The notes beneath the pieces are model-generated. The model did not search any database and was not told the DNA's origin. It saw only the letters and a program-made list of their open reading frames with translations. Shown piece after piece: positions 17,472 through 26,569 of a DNA stretch of 64,000 nt (positions are counted from its first letter, which is position 1; every line of letters starts with the position of its first letter). Origin of the DNA: Chloracidobacterium sp. (lineage in GTDB: Bacteria; Acidobacteriota; Blastocatellia; Pyrinomonadales; Pyrinomonadaceae); NCBI GenBank assembly GCA_016716365.1, contig JADJWM010000017.1, positions 496,001 to 560,000 of the forward strand, given 5' to 3'. Made by a program: the position numbers and the translations under genes.

Positions 17472-18695
17472 TCACGCAAAAACCTCGATCACCTTTTGCA
17501 CAGCATCCGCTAGTTTGTCCGCCTCTTCGCGCGTGTTGTAGAACGCGAACGAGGCACGGGCGGTGGCGGGAACGTCGAAGAACTGCATGACTGGCTGTGC
17601 GCAGTGGTGCCCAGCACGGATGGCGATGCCCTGTTGGTCGAGGATCGTGCCGATGTCGTGCGGGTGGACATTCTCGATCTCGAACGAAAGCACGCTCGCC
17701 TTCTCGGCGGCGGTGCCGATGATCCGGACACCCGGAATGTCGGCCAATCGCTGTGTCGCGTATTCCAGCAGTTCGTGCTCGTACGCGGCGGCCGCTTCGA
17801 AATCGATGTCGTTGAGGTAATCGATCGCCGCGCCCAAACCGATCCCGGCTGCGATCGCCGGCGTCCCAGCTTCGAATTTTGCCGGCAAGGGGGCATACGT
17901 CGTCTTCTCAAAACTCACCGTGCGGATCTGGCTTCCGCCCGTCTGATAGGGCGGCATCTTGTCCAACCATTCGCGTTTGCCGTAAACGACGCCGCTGCCC
18001 GTGGGCCCGAACATCTTATGGCCGGAGAAGACGAAGAAATCGGCATCGAGATCCTGCACGTCCACAGGAAAATGCGGCACGCTCTGAGCCGCGTCAACGC
18101 AAACCGGCACGCCGAATTTGTGTGCCGTCGCGATCATCTCCTTGATCGGGTTGACGGTCCCCAGGGCGTTCGATACGTGCGAAACGGCGACGATCCTGGT
18201 CCGCTCGTTCAACAGCCGGTCATATTCCTCGATCACAAGCTCGCCCGAAGCGTTCATCGGGATCACGCGGAGCTTTGCTCCTCGCTCCTCAGCCGCTACC
18301 TGCCAGGGAATTATGTTTGAATGGTGCTCCATCTGCGAGACAAGGATCTCGTCGCCCTCATTAATGAAGCCCTTTCCATAGGAGTGTGCGACCAGATTGA
18401 TGCCTTCGGTCGTTCCGCGAACGAAGATGCAGCAGTTCACATCCGGCGCGTTGATGAACCTTTTCACCTTCTCGCGCGCCGCCTCGTAAGCGGTGGTCGC
18501 GTGCTGCGACAAATAGTGCACGCCGCGGTGGATATTCGAATGCTCTTCACGCAGATACTTCGACGTCCTGTCGATCACCGTTTGCGGCACCTGCGACGAG
18601 GCTGCGTTGTCCAAATACACCAGAGGCTTCCCGTTTACGGTTTGGGCCAAAACCGGAAAATCCTTTCTTACTTTTTCAACATCCCAATTACTCAT
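17472..18695 (-). CDS. sufS: SufS, group II cysteine desulfurase
   Basis: Provides persulfide sulfur to SufU for Fe-S assembly. Beginning MSNWDVEKVRKDFP, it has 407 residues with the PLP motif VFSGHKMFGPTGSG and the active-site Cys in RAGHHCAQPVMQF. The short Cys loop is typical of SufS rather than IscS. Family alignment favours the start at 18693-18695. A better ribosome-binding site (AAAGGGTG) precedes an in-frame ATG at 18723-18725, so a 10-residue longer form is possible. Confidence 0.95.
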   Translation of the reverse strand: MSNWDVEKVRKDFPVLAQTVNGKPLVYLDNAASSQVPQTVIDRTSKYLREEHSNIHRGVHYLSQHATTAYEAAREKVKRFINAPDVNCCIFVRGTTEGINLVAHSYGKGFINEGDEILVSQMEHHSNIIPWQVAAEERGAKLRVIPMNASGELVIEEYDRLLNERTRIVAVSHVSNALGTVNPIKEMIATAHKFGVPVCVDAAQSVPHFPVDVQDLDADFFVFSGHKMFGPTGSGVVYGKREWLDKMPPYQTGGSQIRTVSFEKTTYAPLPAKFEAGTPAIAAGIGLGAAIDYLNDIDFEAAAAYEHELLEYATQRLADIPGVRIIGTAAEKASVLSFEIENVHPHDIGTILDQQGIAIRAGHHCAQPVMQFFDVPATARASFAFYNTREEADKLADAVQKVIEVFA

Positions 18696-18743
18696 TTCAT
18701 ACGATCTCTGTTTGGTTCCCACCATAAATTTCACCCTTTAAGA

Positions 18744-19514
18744 TCACAATGCCTCGGTCAGGTCGAGCTTCATAAACGAGATCTTGATCCGCTCTCCCTC
18801 TTCAATATCGTCGACCCGGATAAGAACGTAATAATCACGGTTTCCGTCAACGACATGTACTGCGTACATGTGGCCCTTCTTTGCCAAAACGAGTGGCGTG
18901 TAGCCGTCCTTTCGCTCTTTTCCGTTTTTCGCGACGATCTTTGAACTTACCTGCTCGGTCACATCAGCCGTGCCGTAGTCTTTCCGTTTCGGTTTAGATG
19001 AGGACCTAACGATCGGGGCGGGGGGTATCACCGTCGGCGTGTACGTACCATCGCCGTTCATACCGGCCACACCGGGCAGCCCCGGCTTGCCATCGGGACC
19101 ATCCCCACCTGAAACATTGAACGCAACGTGCCTGGTCTCTCCCGGAGCGAGCTCGGACCAGGGTTCGATATACGGAACGATAAACTTGTCGGTCCAATCG
19201 TAGGCACCTATTCGAACCATCCGAGATCGGTCGACCTTGCCGCCGTTCAACTTGAAAAGGTTGATGTTAACGCCCATCCTTGTGCCGAAGTCGACCGTAA
19301 CTTCTCTTGAACACCCGAGCCGTAAGTTGACGAGATCAAGGCATGACCTTCCCCGGCGTTCGGGGTTGGTTCCAATAGTTCTGCCCGTGGAGTCCTGCAC
19401 AAATGGGCTCAAAAGTTCGAGCGTGTGAACCCCGGGCGGTAACCGGTCCGTTTGCCCCAAAACGCAGATCGCCGAGAGAGAAAGCAATACCAAAGCAGAG
19501 ATCGTGTTCTTCAT
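18744..19514 (-). CDS. Exported protein with a collagen-like segment, unknown function
   Basis: A 256-residue protein with a signal peptide (MKNTISALVLLSLSAICVLG). In the middle lies a short Gly-rich collagen-like stretch, GGDGPDGKPGLPGVAGMNGD, between two beta-rich regions. No recognised domain. Its ATG overlaps the sufD stop by 4 bases, an odd position for an exported protein in the middle of a suf gene order. Confidence 0.7.
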   Translation of the reverse strand: MKNTISALVLLSLSAICVLGQTDRLPPGVHTLELLSPFVQDSTGRTIGTNPERRGRSCLDLVNLRLGCSREVTVDFGTRMGVNINLFKLNGGKVDRSRMVRIGAYDWTDKFIVPYIEPWSELAPGETRHVAFNVSGGDGPDGKPGLPGVAGMNGDGTYTPTVIPPAPIVRSSSKPKRKDYGTADVTEQVSSKIVAKNGKERKDGYTPLVLAKKGHMYAVHVVDGNRDYYVLIRVDDIEEGERIKISFMKLDLTEAL

Positions 19515-20674
19515 ATCCGCTCTCCCAGATCGGTCGTAAGCCTGTTCAGGATGGCGCGATCCAATTCGACCTTTATCTTTTCGATGCCAATCTTGTTGAT
19601 GATCTCCTCGGCAAATCCGTAAGTCAGAAGGTTACGCGCAAGCTCGTCGTCGAGGCCGCGAGTTTTGAGATAAAAGAGCTCTTCTTCCTCAAGCTGGCCC
19701 ACTGTCGCTCCGTGCGCACATTTCACGTCGTCGTTGAATATCTCAAGCTGCGGCTTGGTATCGACGCGGGCATCGTTAGAAAGAAGAAGATTTTTGTTCG
19801 ACTGCTGAGCGTCGGTTCCACTCGCGTTTTCCCTGACGAAAACTCTGCCATTAAAAACGCCCCGCGACTTGTCATTCAGCACGCCTTTATAGTTTTGGTG
19901 CGAAGTACAGTTCGGCACTTGATGATCGATGATCGAATGCGTGTCTGAGTGCTGTGTCCCGTTGAGCATATAGAGGCCGTCCACCCATGCCTCGGCCCCC
20001 TCGGCGGTGAATTTCAGTTCGATATCGTGACGTGAGATCGCACCGCCGAGATTGATGTTAGTCGAGTTGTAAACGCTTCCGCGGCCCAGGGTGATCTCCG
20101 TCGAACCGTAATGGAACGCCTCGGGCGATTCTTTCTGGACCCGGTAATGCGTCAAATTCGCATTGTCCTCGACGATTATCTGCACTGCAGCATTAGTAAA
20201 ACTCGCCCCTTCCGATTCGTAAACGCCCACCAGCGTCGCTTTGCTGCCCGCTTCAGCGACAACTATCACATGCGGAAAGACCGCCTTCCCCGCCGGAGCC
20301 GATAGGTCGAACTCGATCGGCTGTTCGACCACTGTGTCTTTCGGAATCCGTACGACCGCGAACTCAGCAAAGGCTAGGTTCAGAGCCGTAAAACCATTCC
20401 GATCGAATCGAAATCGCTCTACTATCTCCAGTACATCTGCGTCCAACTCGGCAAGCGAAAATCCGTAAGTTCCGACTTGCCAGTCACGCTTCGCGATCTC
20501 AGCAACATTCGTATACTTCCAATCCTCATGCCTGGGCGTCGGAAACCCGTTCGCTTTGTAATACTCGAACGCCCGCTCGCGCAACCCTCGGACGGCCTGA
20601 TCGCCCTCCTGCCCGGTCAGGTTCCTGAATTCCTCCGCAAACCGCGATTCCTTTACTGCACTATATGAAACCAT
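19511..20674 (-). CDS. sufD: SufD, Fe-S assembly scaffold subunit
   Basis: Partner of SufB in the SufBC2D scaffold complex. The 387-residue protein shows the shared SufB/SufD beta-helix core and C-terminus, including DDVKCAHGATVGQLEEEELF and the terminal helices around FAEEIINKIG. The N-terminus (RFAEEFRNLTGQ, then GFPTPRHEDWKYTNVAEIAK) is typical of SufD. It is separated from sufC by a glycosyltransferase and a DUF3703 gene. Confidence 0.95.
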   Translation of the reverse strand: MVSYSAVKESRFAEEFRNLTGQEGDQAVRGLRERAFEYYKANGFPTPRHEDWKYTNVAEIAKRDWQVGTYGFSLAELDADVLEIVERFRFDRNGFTALNLAFAEFAVVRIPKDTVVEQPIEFDLSAPAGKAVFPHVIVVAEAGSKATLVGVYESEGASFTNAAVQIIVEDNANLTHYRVQKESPEAFHYGSTEITLGRGSVYNSTNINLGGAISRHDIELKFTAEGAEAWVDGLYMLNGTQHSDTHSIIDHQVPNCTSHQNYKGVLNDKSRGVFNGRVFVRENASGTDAQQSNKNLLLSNDARVDTKPQLEIFNDDVKCAHGATVGQLEEEELFYLKTRGLDDELARNLLTYGFAEEIINKIGIEKIKVELDRAILNRLTTDLGERI

Positions 20675-20698
20675 TCTTTCTCATACCCATCGGGCAGA

Positions 20699-20727
20699 TC
20701 TCTTTGCGTCCTTGGCGGTCTTTGCGA
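20699..20727. repeat. Dispersed intergenic repeat (TTTGCGTCCTTGGCGG type)
   Basis: The gap before sufD carries TCTTTGCGTCCTTGGCGG followed by TCTTTGCG. Related copies occur at 24051-24073 (CCACCGAGGACACAAAGA, inverted), 26157-26188 (CTGTGTCCTCTGTGTCCTCG) and 32771-32797 (inverted, inside the broken aminopeptidase). This kind of CTCTGCGTCTCTGCGG repeat is common in several phyla; its origin is not clear. Confidence 0.5.
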
Positions 20728-20784
20728 TAACAGCTTTTCTGCTAGACGCGGGGATCGCGGAGGACTCAGAGCATAGCCCATTTT

Positions 20785-22929
20785 TCAAAACAACTTCACC
20801 AAACTGAATTTCTCATCCGCGCGGACCGTGTTCGCTTTGTCCAGAATGAACTCCCTTGCCATTCGAAGCTTGACCTCGTTTTCTACCCGCGGTTTCGCAT
20901 CGTCAACCAAGGTCGAGCGGTCATAGTCGAACAAAAAATCATGTCGCGCCAGCATATACTGCACATTCATGGCGGCGGCCTTTGCCTTCAGTTCCTGAAC
21001 ATTCCGCGATTCCCAGACCAACTGCCTCAACGTCCAATCCTCGAACAGATAATCCGAAAAGACCGGCCGGTCGAGGGTATACGTGTCACGCCGCATATTG
21101 ATGAGCCATACCCGGGCGTTCGGAGCCGTCGAAGTGTTCAGATACTGGTAGTAAGGATAATGATCGAGGTTCCTTGCCAGATACTGGTCACGCGTTTCAC
21201 CGCCAAGCACAACCCGAAGCGGGGCCTTTTGCAGGAACCAGGCGAATGCGGTCAGAAGGCCGAAGATGGCCGCGATCGAGATCGAATACTTGGCCGCCAT
21301 ATAAAGCGGCGTTCTTTTCGAGGCGATAGCTTCGACCGCAGACGCGATCCCGATCGCCAGCAACGGCAGGATCGGGAGCAGATATCGCAGCTGCATACTC
21401 GAAAACAGCCAGAACAAAAACACGATCCCGGCGACCCCCGCACCGATCAATACCGGAACGCGGACGCCCTCGTCCGCATCTTTGAACCCTTTCCAAAGAG
21501 CAAATATTAAGATCGGCAGCCCGATCAAAAATGATACGCCGAGCACTCCGTCAAAAAATCTGGCTTCCTCCGGCTGCGCCTTTACAGACACATTCCACGG
21601 TGCCAAAACATGATCCGCCGCCGAATTAGTGACCCGCCCATATTGCGAGTTCATCGCCTGGAACAGGTTCGACCGCTCAACATCCCAGCCAGGAGCTTCG
21701 GCATTCCAGATGCTCAGATAAAACGGAAACACCGGGCTGCCCGTCTGTTGCCATGTTCGCAAATACCATGGAGACGCGATCACTCCCGCAAGCACCAATG
21801 CGGCAAAGCCGCCGGCAAAGATCTTTGCAACGCCGTCAGGCTCTTTCTCTTTCGCCTTTCGAACCCGCAGCAAAATGATGAGTCCGAACGCAGCTATCAC
21901 GACCACCGTCGTCAGCTTCATCGACAACGCCGCCCCGAGGAAGACCGCGATCAATATCAGCCAGCCGAGTTCGAGCGTTCGCCACCAGCGCGACAGTGCA
22001 TAGACCGCGACCGTGACATATAACGCCAACGCCACATCGATGTATGCACTTGCCGCAACATGATAAACGCTTGGCACCGACGCGACCATCAAAACCGCCA
22101 ACAGCGACCACCGACGCGAAACACCGATCTCCCTAGCCCACCCGAAAATCGCGGCCAACAGTAGCGGGAAAAATATCCAAACGGTCGCTCCGGCGGCAGC
22201 CTCGCCCGCACGATCCCCCACCGGCGCGCCGAGCAGCATCGCCCAAACGGAATGCATCTCTGTGCCTAGAGCGAGGTAGCTTGCAATATTTCCCTCGATG
22301 AATGCATTCCCGCCCTGAGCTATCCAGGCCTTTGGCAGAGCAAAGTGATAGAGCAGCGTGTCCTTCGCAGTCGGCGGCGCAAGGCTCGCGATGAACGAGA
22401 GCACTAAAGGCACGGCGATCAAGGCTAGCACTACTTTATCGAACACCGCCGCCCGCTCGGGCCTTCGGCTCTCGGCCTTCGCTTCACGAACTCGGCGAAA
22501 CGCGAGAGCGCCCAACACGACCCCGAGCAACAAGGCCGCAACTGCGACCGGACGGGAATAAAGCCCCACGACTCCCAGAAAAAACCAAACCAGCGACCAA
22601 ACGGCCGCTCCGACAGCCGTCTTCGCCGCGAATTCCAGCACGTGAGAATGATCTTCGCTTCGCCGCGTCGATGGCAGAAACGAAACGATGAGATTCCCCG
22701 TCCCGAACCACGCCACCGCGATCGCTCCTGCGACAAGGGCCCCAACGACGCTGTCAACGATACCGCCGCCCGCCAGCGGCCCGCCGCCGAGGTTTTCAAA
22801 GAGCTTTCCGATCTGCCCCATGTCTGAGCCGCGGTTCGAGAGAAACGCTACAAACAATACGGCCGCCCACACCGCGAGAGCGATCGCCGGAAGCGGAAGC
22901 CCGTTCTTGTCGGTTTTCGTCTCAGCCAA
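20785..22929 (-). CDS. Polytopic membrane glycosyltransferase-like protein
   Basis: A 714-residue protein with about 14 hydrophobic segments and a soluble C-terminal domain of about 120 residues. The arrangement, with a long loop between the first segments and a phrase DTLLYHFALPKAWI near residue 190, fits GT-C-fold lipid-linked sugar transferases (ArnT/PMT type). No exact family or sugar can be assigned. It sits between sufC/DUF3703 and sufD on the same strand. Confidence 0.7.
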   Translation of the reverse strand: MAETKTDKNGLPLPAIALAVWAAVLFVAFLSNRGSDMGQIGKLFENLGGGPLAGGGIVDSVVGALVAGAIAVAWFGTGNLIVSFLPSTRRSEDHSHVLEFAAKTAVGAAVWSLVWFFLGVVGLYSRPVAVAALLLGVVLGALAFRRVREAKAESRRPERAAVFDKVVLALIAVPLVLSFIASLAPPTAKDTLLYHFALPKAWIAQGGNAFIEGNIASYLALGTEMHSVWAMLLGAPVGDRAGEAAAGATVWIFFPLLLAAIFGWAREIGVSRRWSLLAVLMVASVPSVYHVAASAYIDVALALYVTVAVYALSRWWRTLELGWLILIAVFLGAALSMKLTTVVVIAAFGLIILLRVRKAKEKEPDGVAKIFAGGFAALVLAGVIASPWYLRTWQQTGSPVFPFYLSIWNAEAPGWDVERSNLFQAMNSQYGRVTNSAADHVLAPWNVSVKAQPEEARFFDGVLGVSFLIGLPILIFALWKGFKDADEGVRVPVLIGAGVAGIVFLFWLFSSMQLRYLLPILPLLAIGIASAVEAIASKRTPLYMAAKYSISIAAIFGLLTAFAWFLQKAPLRVVLGGETRDQYLARNLDHYPYYQYLNTSTAPNARVWLINMRRDTYTLDRPVFSDYLFEDWTLRQLVWESRNVQELKAKAAAMNVQYMLARHDFLFDYDRSTLVDDAKPRVENEVKLRMAREFILDKANTVRADEKFSLVKLF

Positions 22930-22935
22930 TTCGAG

Positions 22936-23289
22936 TTATCTCCTCGCCTCGCGAAGCATCTCGGCAAGATCGTCCGCCACCGGCATGGGCTTTATCGGGC
23001 TGACGTTCGCTCCACCCGTGTTGCCCAGAGGATAAACACCTAACGGAGTCTTTGTCGCGGCTCCCGCTATCCGCAGCAGTTGCCCGGCGATCTCGCGTCT
23101 GTCCCCGATGCGAATGCCGTGCTTCAGCATCAGCCAATGCACGCGGGTATGAAAGTAGGTGCTTGCCTGCCCTAGAACGTGGGCCCGCTCAAGGTGATGA
23201 AACGCGGCCGTATTGTCCCCGGCCTTGCTCAGTTCAGCCGCGAATGCTATCTCCGATTCAATATGCTCCTCGAGTGTAAGCTTATCCAT
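22936..23289 (-). CDS. DUF3703 family protein
   Basis: A 117-residue protein matching the DUF3703 pattern: an early helix EIAFAAELSKAGDNTAAFHH, then LERAHVLGQASTYFHTRVHW, and GNTGGANVSPIKPMPVADDL near the end. Function unknown; members are often found near metal-related genes. The start at 23287-23289 lies one base after the sufC stop codon, so it is coupled to sufC. Confidence 0.88.
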   Translation of the reverse strand: MDKLTLEEHIESEIAFAAELSKAGDNTAAFHHLERAHVLGQASTYFHTRVHWLMLKHGIRIGDRREIAGQLLRIAGAATKTPLGVYPLGNTGGANVSPIKPMPVADDLAEMLREARR

Positions 23290-23290
23290 C

Positions 23291-24043
23291 TTATTTGCCT
23301 GCGGCCTTGACCCAATCGTAGCCCTTTTCTTCCAGCTCCATCGCCAGCTCTTTGCCGCCTTCCTTGACGATCTTTCCATCGGCAAGCACATGGACAAAAT
23401 CCGGCTCGATGTAATTCAAAAGCCGCTGATAGTGCGTGACCAGGATGATAGCATTCTCGCTCGAACGCAGTTTGTTCACGCCCTCGGCGACGATCCGCAG
23501 GGCGTCGATATCAAGCCCGGAATCGGTCTCGTCCAGGATCGCGAGCTTCGGTTCGAGCACCGCCATCTGCAAAATCTCGTTACGCTTCTTCTCGCCGCCC
23601 GAAAAGCCTTCATTCACAGACCGCTTGAAAAACTCGGGGCTCATGTCGACGACCTTCGCTTTTTCTTTCAAATAGTCGTTGAATTCGAGCGGATCCAACT
23701 CCTCCTCTCCGAGGTGCTTCATCTTTTCGTTATAGGCGAGCCGCAAAAACTGCGAATTCGAAACGCCGGGCACTTCGACCGGGTACTGAAACGCCATAAA
23801 GACGCCCTCGCGGGCACGTTCATCCGGTTCCAGATCAAGGAGGTTCTTGCCTTCATACAGCACCTCGCCTGAGATCACCTCGTACGACGGATGCCCAGCC
23901 AGCACCTTCGACAAAGTCGATTTTCCCGAGCCGTTCGGCCCCATGATCGCGTGGACCTCGCCCTTATTGACCTGAAGATTCAGGCCTTTCAATATTTCCT
24001 TTCCTTCAATACCTGCATGCAGGTTTTTTACTTCTAGCAACAT
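23291..24043 (-). CDS. sufC: SufC, ATPase of the Fe-S scaffold complex
   Basis: ABC-type ATPase that drives conformational change of SufB-SufD. Full length at 250 residues with Walker A IMGPNGSGKSTLSKVLAG, the Q-loop region, signature FSGGEKKRNEILQM, Walker B KLAILDETDSGLD, and the switch His in ILVTHYQRLL. It is preceded by several cargo genes rather than directly by sufB as in most operons. Confidence 0.97.
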   Translation of the reverse strand: MLLEVKNLHAGIEGKEILKGLNLQVNKGEVHAIMGPNGSGKSTLSKVLAGHPSYEVISGEVLYEGKNLLDLEPDERAREGVFMAFQYPVEVPGVSNSQFLRLAYNEKMKHLGEEELDPLEFNDYLKEKAKVVDMSPEFFKRSVNEGFSGGEKKRNEILQMAVLEPKLAILDETDSGLDIDALRIVAEGVNKLRSSENAIILVTHYQRLLNYIEPDFVHVLADGKIVKEGGKELAMELEEKGYDWVKAAGK

Positions 24044-24050
24044 AATTTTT

Positions 24051-24073
24051 TTTCCACCGAGGACACAAAGAAT
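24051..24073. repeat. Dispersed intergenic repeat (inverted copy)
   Basis: CCACCGAGGACACAAAGA upstream of sufC is the inverted form of the repeat at 20699-20727 and 26157-26188. It lies in the short gap between the GNAT gene and sufC. Confidence 0.45.
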
Positions 24074-24133
24074 TTTGAGACAGAACTTTCTTCGAAGCTC
24101 AATGCTCTTTGTACGCTCTGCGGCTAACGTTCA

Positions 24134-24631
24134 TCACAGCACTCTCTCCATCTCGATCCCGCCCATGCCGAACCACTCTTCAGGAGCGGTCTCGCGGGAT
24201 ACATAGAAACCATTCTTCTCATACAGCCGCCGGGCCCCGGGCAGGACGTGCGTCGTGTAGAGATAAAGCTTTTCAAAACCCTGCTCGCGACCGTATGTCT
24301 CCAACGCCTCCAGCAGCTTCTGTCCGATCCCGATCCGCTGTGCCGACGGCTTGATCGCCATGCTACGGATGTAAAACCGCTCGCCGTCCGGCAGGCCCGA
24401 AACGGTCCCGACTAACTCACCGTGGAACGCCGCAAGCCATATTGGCCCTTCGTCGTAACGTTCGCGAATTCGCTTGGCTGTCGCGGCAGTGTATTCAAAC
24501 GCGTCGGGCGTATACTGATCCCGAAACGGCTCGAATGCTTCAAGTATCAGAGCAGCGATGATATCCTCATCGCCCGGTTCGGCCAGCCTGATACTAAGCT
24601 CCGGCGCTTCTTTCGCTTCCGGCATCGACAT
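24134..24631 (-). CDS. GNAT family N-acetyltransferase
   Basis: A 165-residue acetyl-CoA-dependent acetyltransferase-type protein. It shows the acyl-CoA motif A region RSMAIKPSAQRIGIGQKLLE and motif B with YTTHVLPGARRLYEKNGFY. The start at 24629-24631 is preceded by AAGGGTGAG at good spacing and lies inside the 3' end of the phzF-type gene, an overlap of 38 bases. Substrate unknown. Confidence 0.85.
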   Translation of the reverse strand: MSMPEAKEAPELSIRLAEPGDEDIIAALILEAFEPFRDQYTPDAFEYTAATAKRIRERYDEGPIWLAAFHGELVGTVSGLPDGERFYIRSMAIKPSAQRIGIGQKLLEALETYGREQGFEKLYLYTTHVLPGARRLYEKNGFYVSRETAPEEWFGMGGIEMERVL

Positions 24632-25403
24632 GGATCTCACCCTCAAGAAACAAGACCGCATGGCCGCCGATCTTGACCCGGTCATCCCTCAATTCACAGA
24701 AGAGTTCGCCGCCGCGGGCAGAAGCTTGCCGGGCGAACAGCACCGACTTTCCAAGTCGCTCGGCCCAATAGGGTATCAGCGTGCAGTGCGTCGAACCGGT
24801 GACCGGGTCTTCGTTCACGCCGACCGCCGGTGCGAAAAAGCGAGATACAAAATCGGAACTGTCGCCCTTCGCGGTCACAATGACACCGTGGGCGTCAACA
24901 CCTTTCAAAGCTTCGAAGTTAGGCCTTAAAGCTCGGACCTCAGCCTCTGACGAATAGACAAGGAGGTAGTCGCGCGAACGCAAGACCTTTTGCGGAGTGC
25001 CGCCGAGAGCTTCGACCAAGCCTGCAGGCACTTCTGCCTCGACCGCGGGCCGGGACGGGAAGTCCAAAATATACTTTCCGTCGGCCCGCTCGACCGTCAA
25101 TTCACCGCTTCGCGTTTGAAAGCGGACGATGTCGTCCGCCACTCCGAGGATCTCGTGAAGCACGAATCCGCTGGCAAGCGTTGCGTGGCCGCACAGGTCC
25201 ATCTCGACCGTCGGCGTGAACCAGCGCAGGTCATAGCCGTTGCCGTTCGGTACGAAAAAAGCCGTCTCCGCCAGGTTATTCTCCAGAGCAATGCTCTGCA
25301 TTATATCGTCCGGAAGCCATTGTTCCAGCGGGACGATCGCGGCGGGATTTCCCTTAAACAGCTCTTTCGAGAACGCGTCAACCTGATAGATCTTCAGTTT
25401 CAT
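24594..25403 (-). CDS. PhzF-family isomerase/epimerase-like protein
   Basis: A 269-residue PhzF fold protein. It begins MKLKIYQVDAFSKELFKGNPAAI with the family motif (G-N-P-A), has NLAETAFFV carrying the catalytic Glu, then DLCGHATLASGFVL and EDPVTGSTHCTL. The family includes phenazine-pathway and many uncharacterised isomerases. There is no phenazine cluster here, so a general metabolic role is more likely. It overlaps the preceding small membrane gene by 4 bases. Confidence 0.92.
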   Translation of the reverse strand: MKLKIYQVDAFSKELFKGNPAAIVPLEQWLPDDIMQSIALENNLAETAFFVPNGNGYDLRWFTPTVEMDLCGHATLASGFVLHEILGVADDIVRFQTRSGELTVERADGKYILDFPSRPAVEAEVPAGLVEALGGTPQKVLRSRDYLLVYSSEAEVRALRPNFEALKGVDAHGVIVTAKGDSSDFVSRFFAPAVGVNEDPVTGSTHCTLIPYWAERLGKSVLFARQASARGGELFCELRDDRVKIGGHAVLFLEGEIHVDAGSERSAGA

Positions 25404-25675
25404 TTCGCCACCTTTAATTCTTGTGTCGCCAAATAGGCAAGTTCTCGCTCATCGCGACGCCATTTCAGGAATCCGCGGAAATGCATGATAAAAAAGATCG
25501 AACTCCCGAAGACGATCGCATAGCTGCCGACATATAAACCGAATGTAACCCAGCTCAAGCTCGCCATCATGAACACCAAGAACCCGAACTTGTTCTTGTT
25601 GCCGAGCAGGAAGACTGCGGCGAGGCCGCACAATGTCGCAAACCAATCGATGCCGTAGTATTGAAGTAGGTTCAT
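25400..25675 (-). CDS. Small PnuC-like membrane protein
   Basis: A 91-residue protein with three hydrophobic segments. The pattern IDWFATLCGLAAVFLLGNKN followed by MHFRGFLKWRRDE resembles one half of PnuC-type nicotinamide riboside transporters. The start at 25673-25675 is one base after the stop of the exported RidA gene. Transport function is not established for such short forms. Confidence 0.65.
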   Translation of the reverse strand: MNLLQYYGIDWFATLCGLAAVFLLGNKNKFGFLVFMMASLSWVTFGLYVGSYAIVFGSSIFFIMHFRGFLKWRRDERELAYLATQELKVAK

Positions 25676-25676
25676 A

Positions 25677-26150
25677 CTATTTCTGAAGCCGGGTGCTGCC
25701 GCTCCCGGTTCTAACAAGAGCTATCACTTCAATCTCGATCCGCGCGTCACGCGGCAGGCGTGCGGCCTGTACGGTCGAACGAGCAGGGAACGGCGCCTTG
25801 AAATGCTTTCCGTAGATCTCATTCATCTTTGCGAAATCATTCATGTCCGCGAGGAAAACGGTCGCTTTCACGACGTTGTCCATCGAACTTCCCGAAGCCT
25901 TCAGCACCGCCGCTACATTCTTCAAAACCTGCTCAACCTGCGCTTCGAAACCATCGACGAGCGCGCCCGTTTTCGGGTCGGTCCCGATCTGTCCGGCGGC
26001 GAAAACGAACCCGTTCGCAACGATCGCCTGCGAATATGGACCCACCGCCTTGGGCGCATCGGCCGCTTCGACGGCACGCTTTTGAGCAGTGGCCCCGATC
26101 GACAATATTGCTATCGCAAGCAAAGCAAAGGGAAATATGAAACCTTTCAT
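25677..26150 (-). CDS. Exported RidA-family protein
   Basis: A 157-residue protein with a signal peptide (MKGFIFPFALLAIAILSIGA, cut near TAQ) and a complete RidA (YjgF/UK114) domain: GPYSQAIVANGFVFAAGQIG, then PARSTVQAARLPRDARIEIE, which contains the Arg that binds carboxylates in enamine deaminases. RidA proteins hydrolyse reactive 2-aminoacrylate-type enamines, mostly in the cytoplasm, so the signal peptide is notable. A cytoplasmic paralogue lies 33 bases upstream. Confidence 0.9.
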   Translation of the reverse strand: MKGFIFPFALLAIAILSIGATAQKRAVEAADAPKAVGPYSQAIVANGFVFAAGQIGTDPKTGALVDGFEAQVEQVLKNVAAVLKASGSSMDNVVKATVFLADMNDFAKMNEIYGKHFKAPFPARSTVQAARLPRDARIEIEVIALVRTGSGSTRLQK

Positions 26151-26156
26151 AAAAGC

Positions 26157-26188
26157 TCTCTGTGTCCTCTGTGTCCTCGGTGGCTAAA
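26157..26188. repeat. Dispersed intergenic repeat between two ridA genes
   Basis: CTCTGTGTCCTCTGTGTCCT then CGGTGGCTAAAC overlaps the 3' end of the upstream ridA-type gene. It belongs to the same family as 20699-20727 and 24051-24073. Confidence 0.45.
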
Positions 26189-26567
26189 CTTCTTTCTTCG
26201 CAGCGATCACCTGGATCTCGATCTTTGTACCAAAGTGCAGGTCCTTCACCGGAACGATCGCCCTCGCGGGACGATGATCGCCCATCACCTCGGAGTACCT
26301 CTTATTCACGGCTCCCCACAGTTCCATATCCGAGACGTAGATCGTCATTTGGACAACATGCCGCAGATCGCTACCCGCCGTTTTCAAGACTGTCTCGACA
26401 TTTCTTAACGCGAGTTCTGTCTGCTCTTCGATATCACCGGTGAACGGCTCGCGGGTGTCGAGCGTCATCGGCAACTGGCCAGATACATAGATAAGCCCGT
26501 TGTGTTCGAATCCCGGCGAATAATGCCCTTTGGGCTGCGGCTGGTCGGGTGGTTGGATCACATTCAT
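26184..26567 (-). CDS. RidA-family protein (cytoplasmic)
   Basis: A 127-residue RidA/YjgF-type protein without a signal peptide: GHYSPGFEHNGLIYVSGQLP at the start, and the C-terminal PARAIVPVKDLHFGTKIEIQ. The Arg in PARA is kept. It starts 2 bases after the SpoIIE-type phosphatase gene stop. With the exported paralogue downstream this gives two RidA proteins in different compartments. Confidence 0.9.
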   Translation of the reverse strand: MNVIQPPDQPQPKGHYSPGFEHNGLIYVSGQLPMTLDTREPFTGDIEEQTELALRNVETVLKTAGSDLRHVVQMTIYVSDMELWGAVNKRYSEVMGDHRPARAIVPVKDLHFGTKIEIQVIAAKKEV

Positions 26568-26569
26568 AT

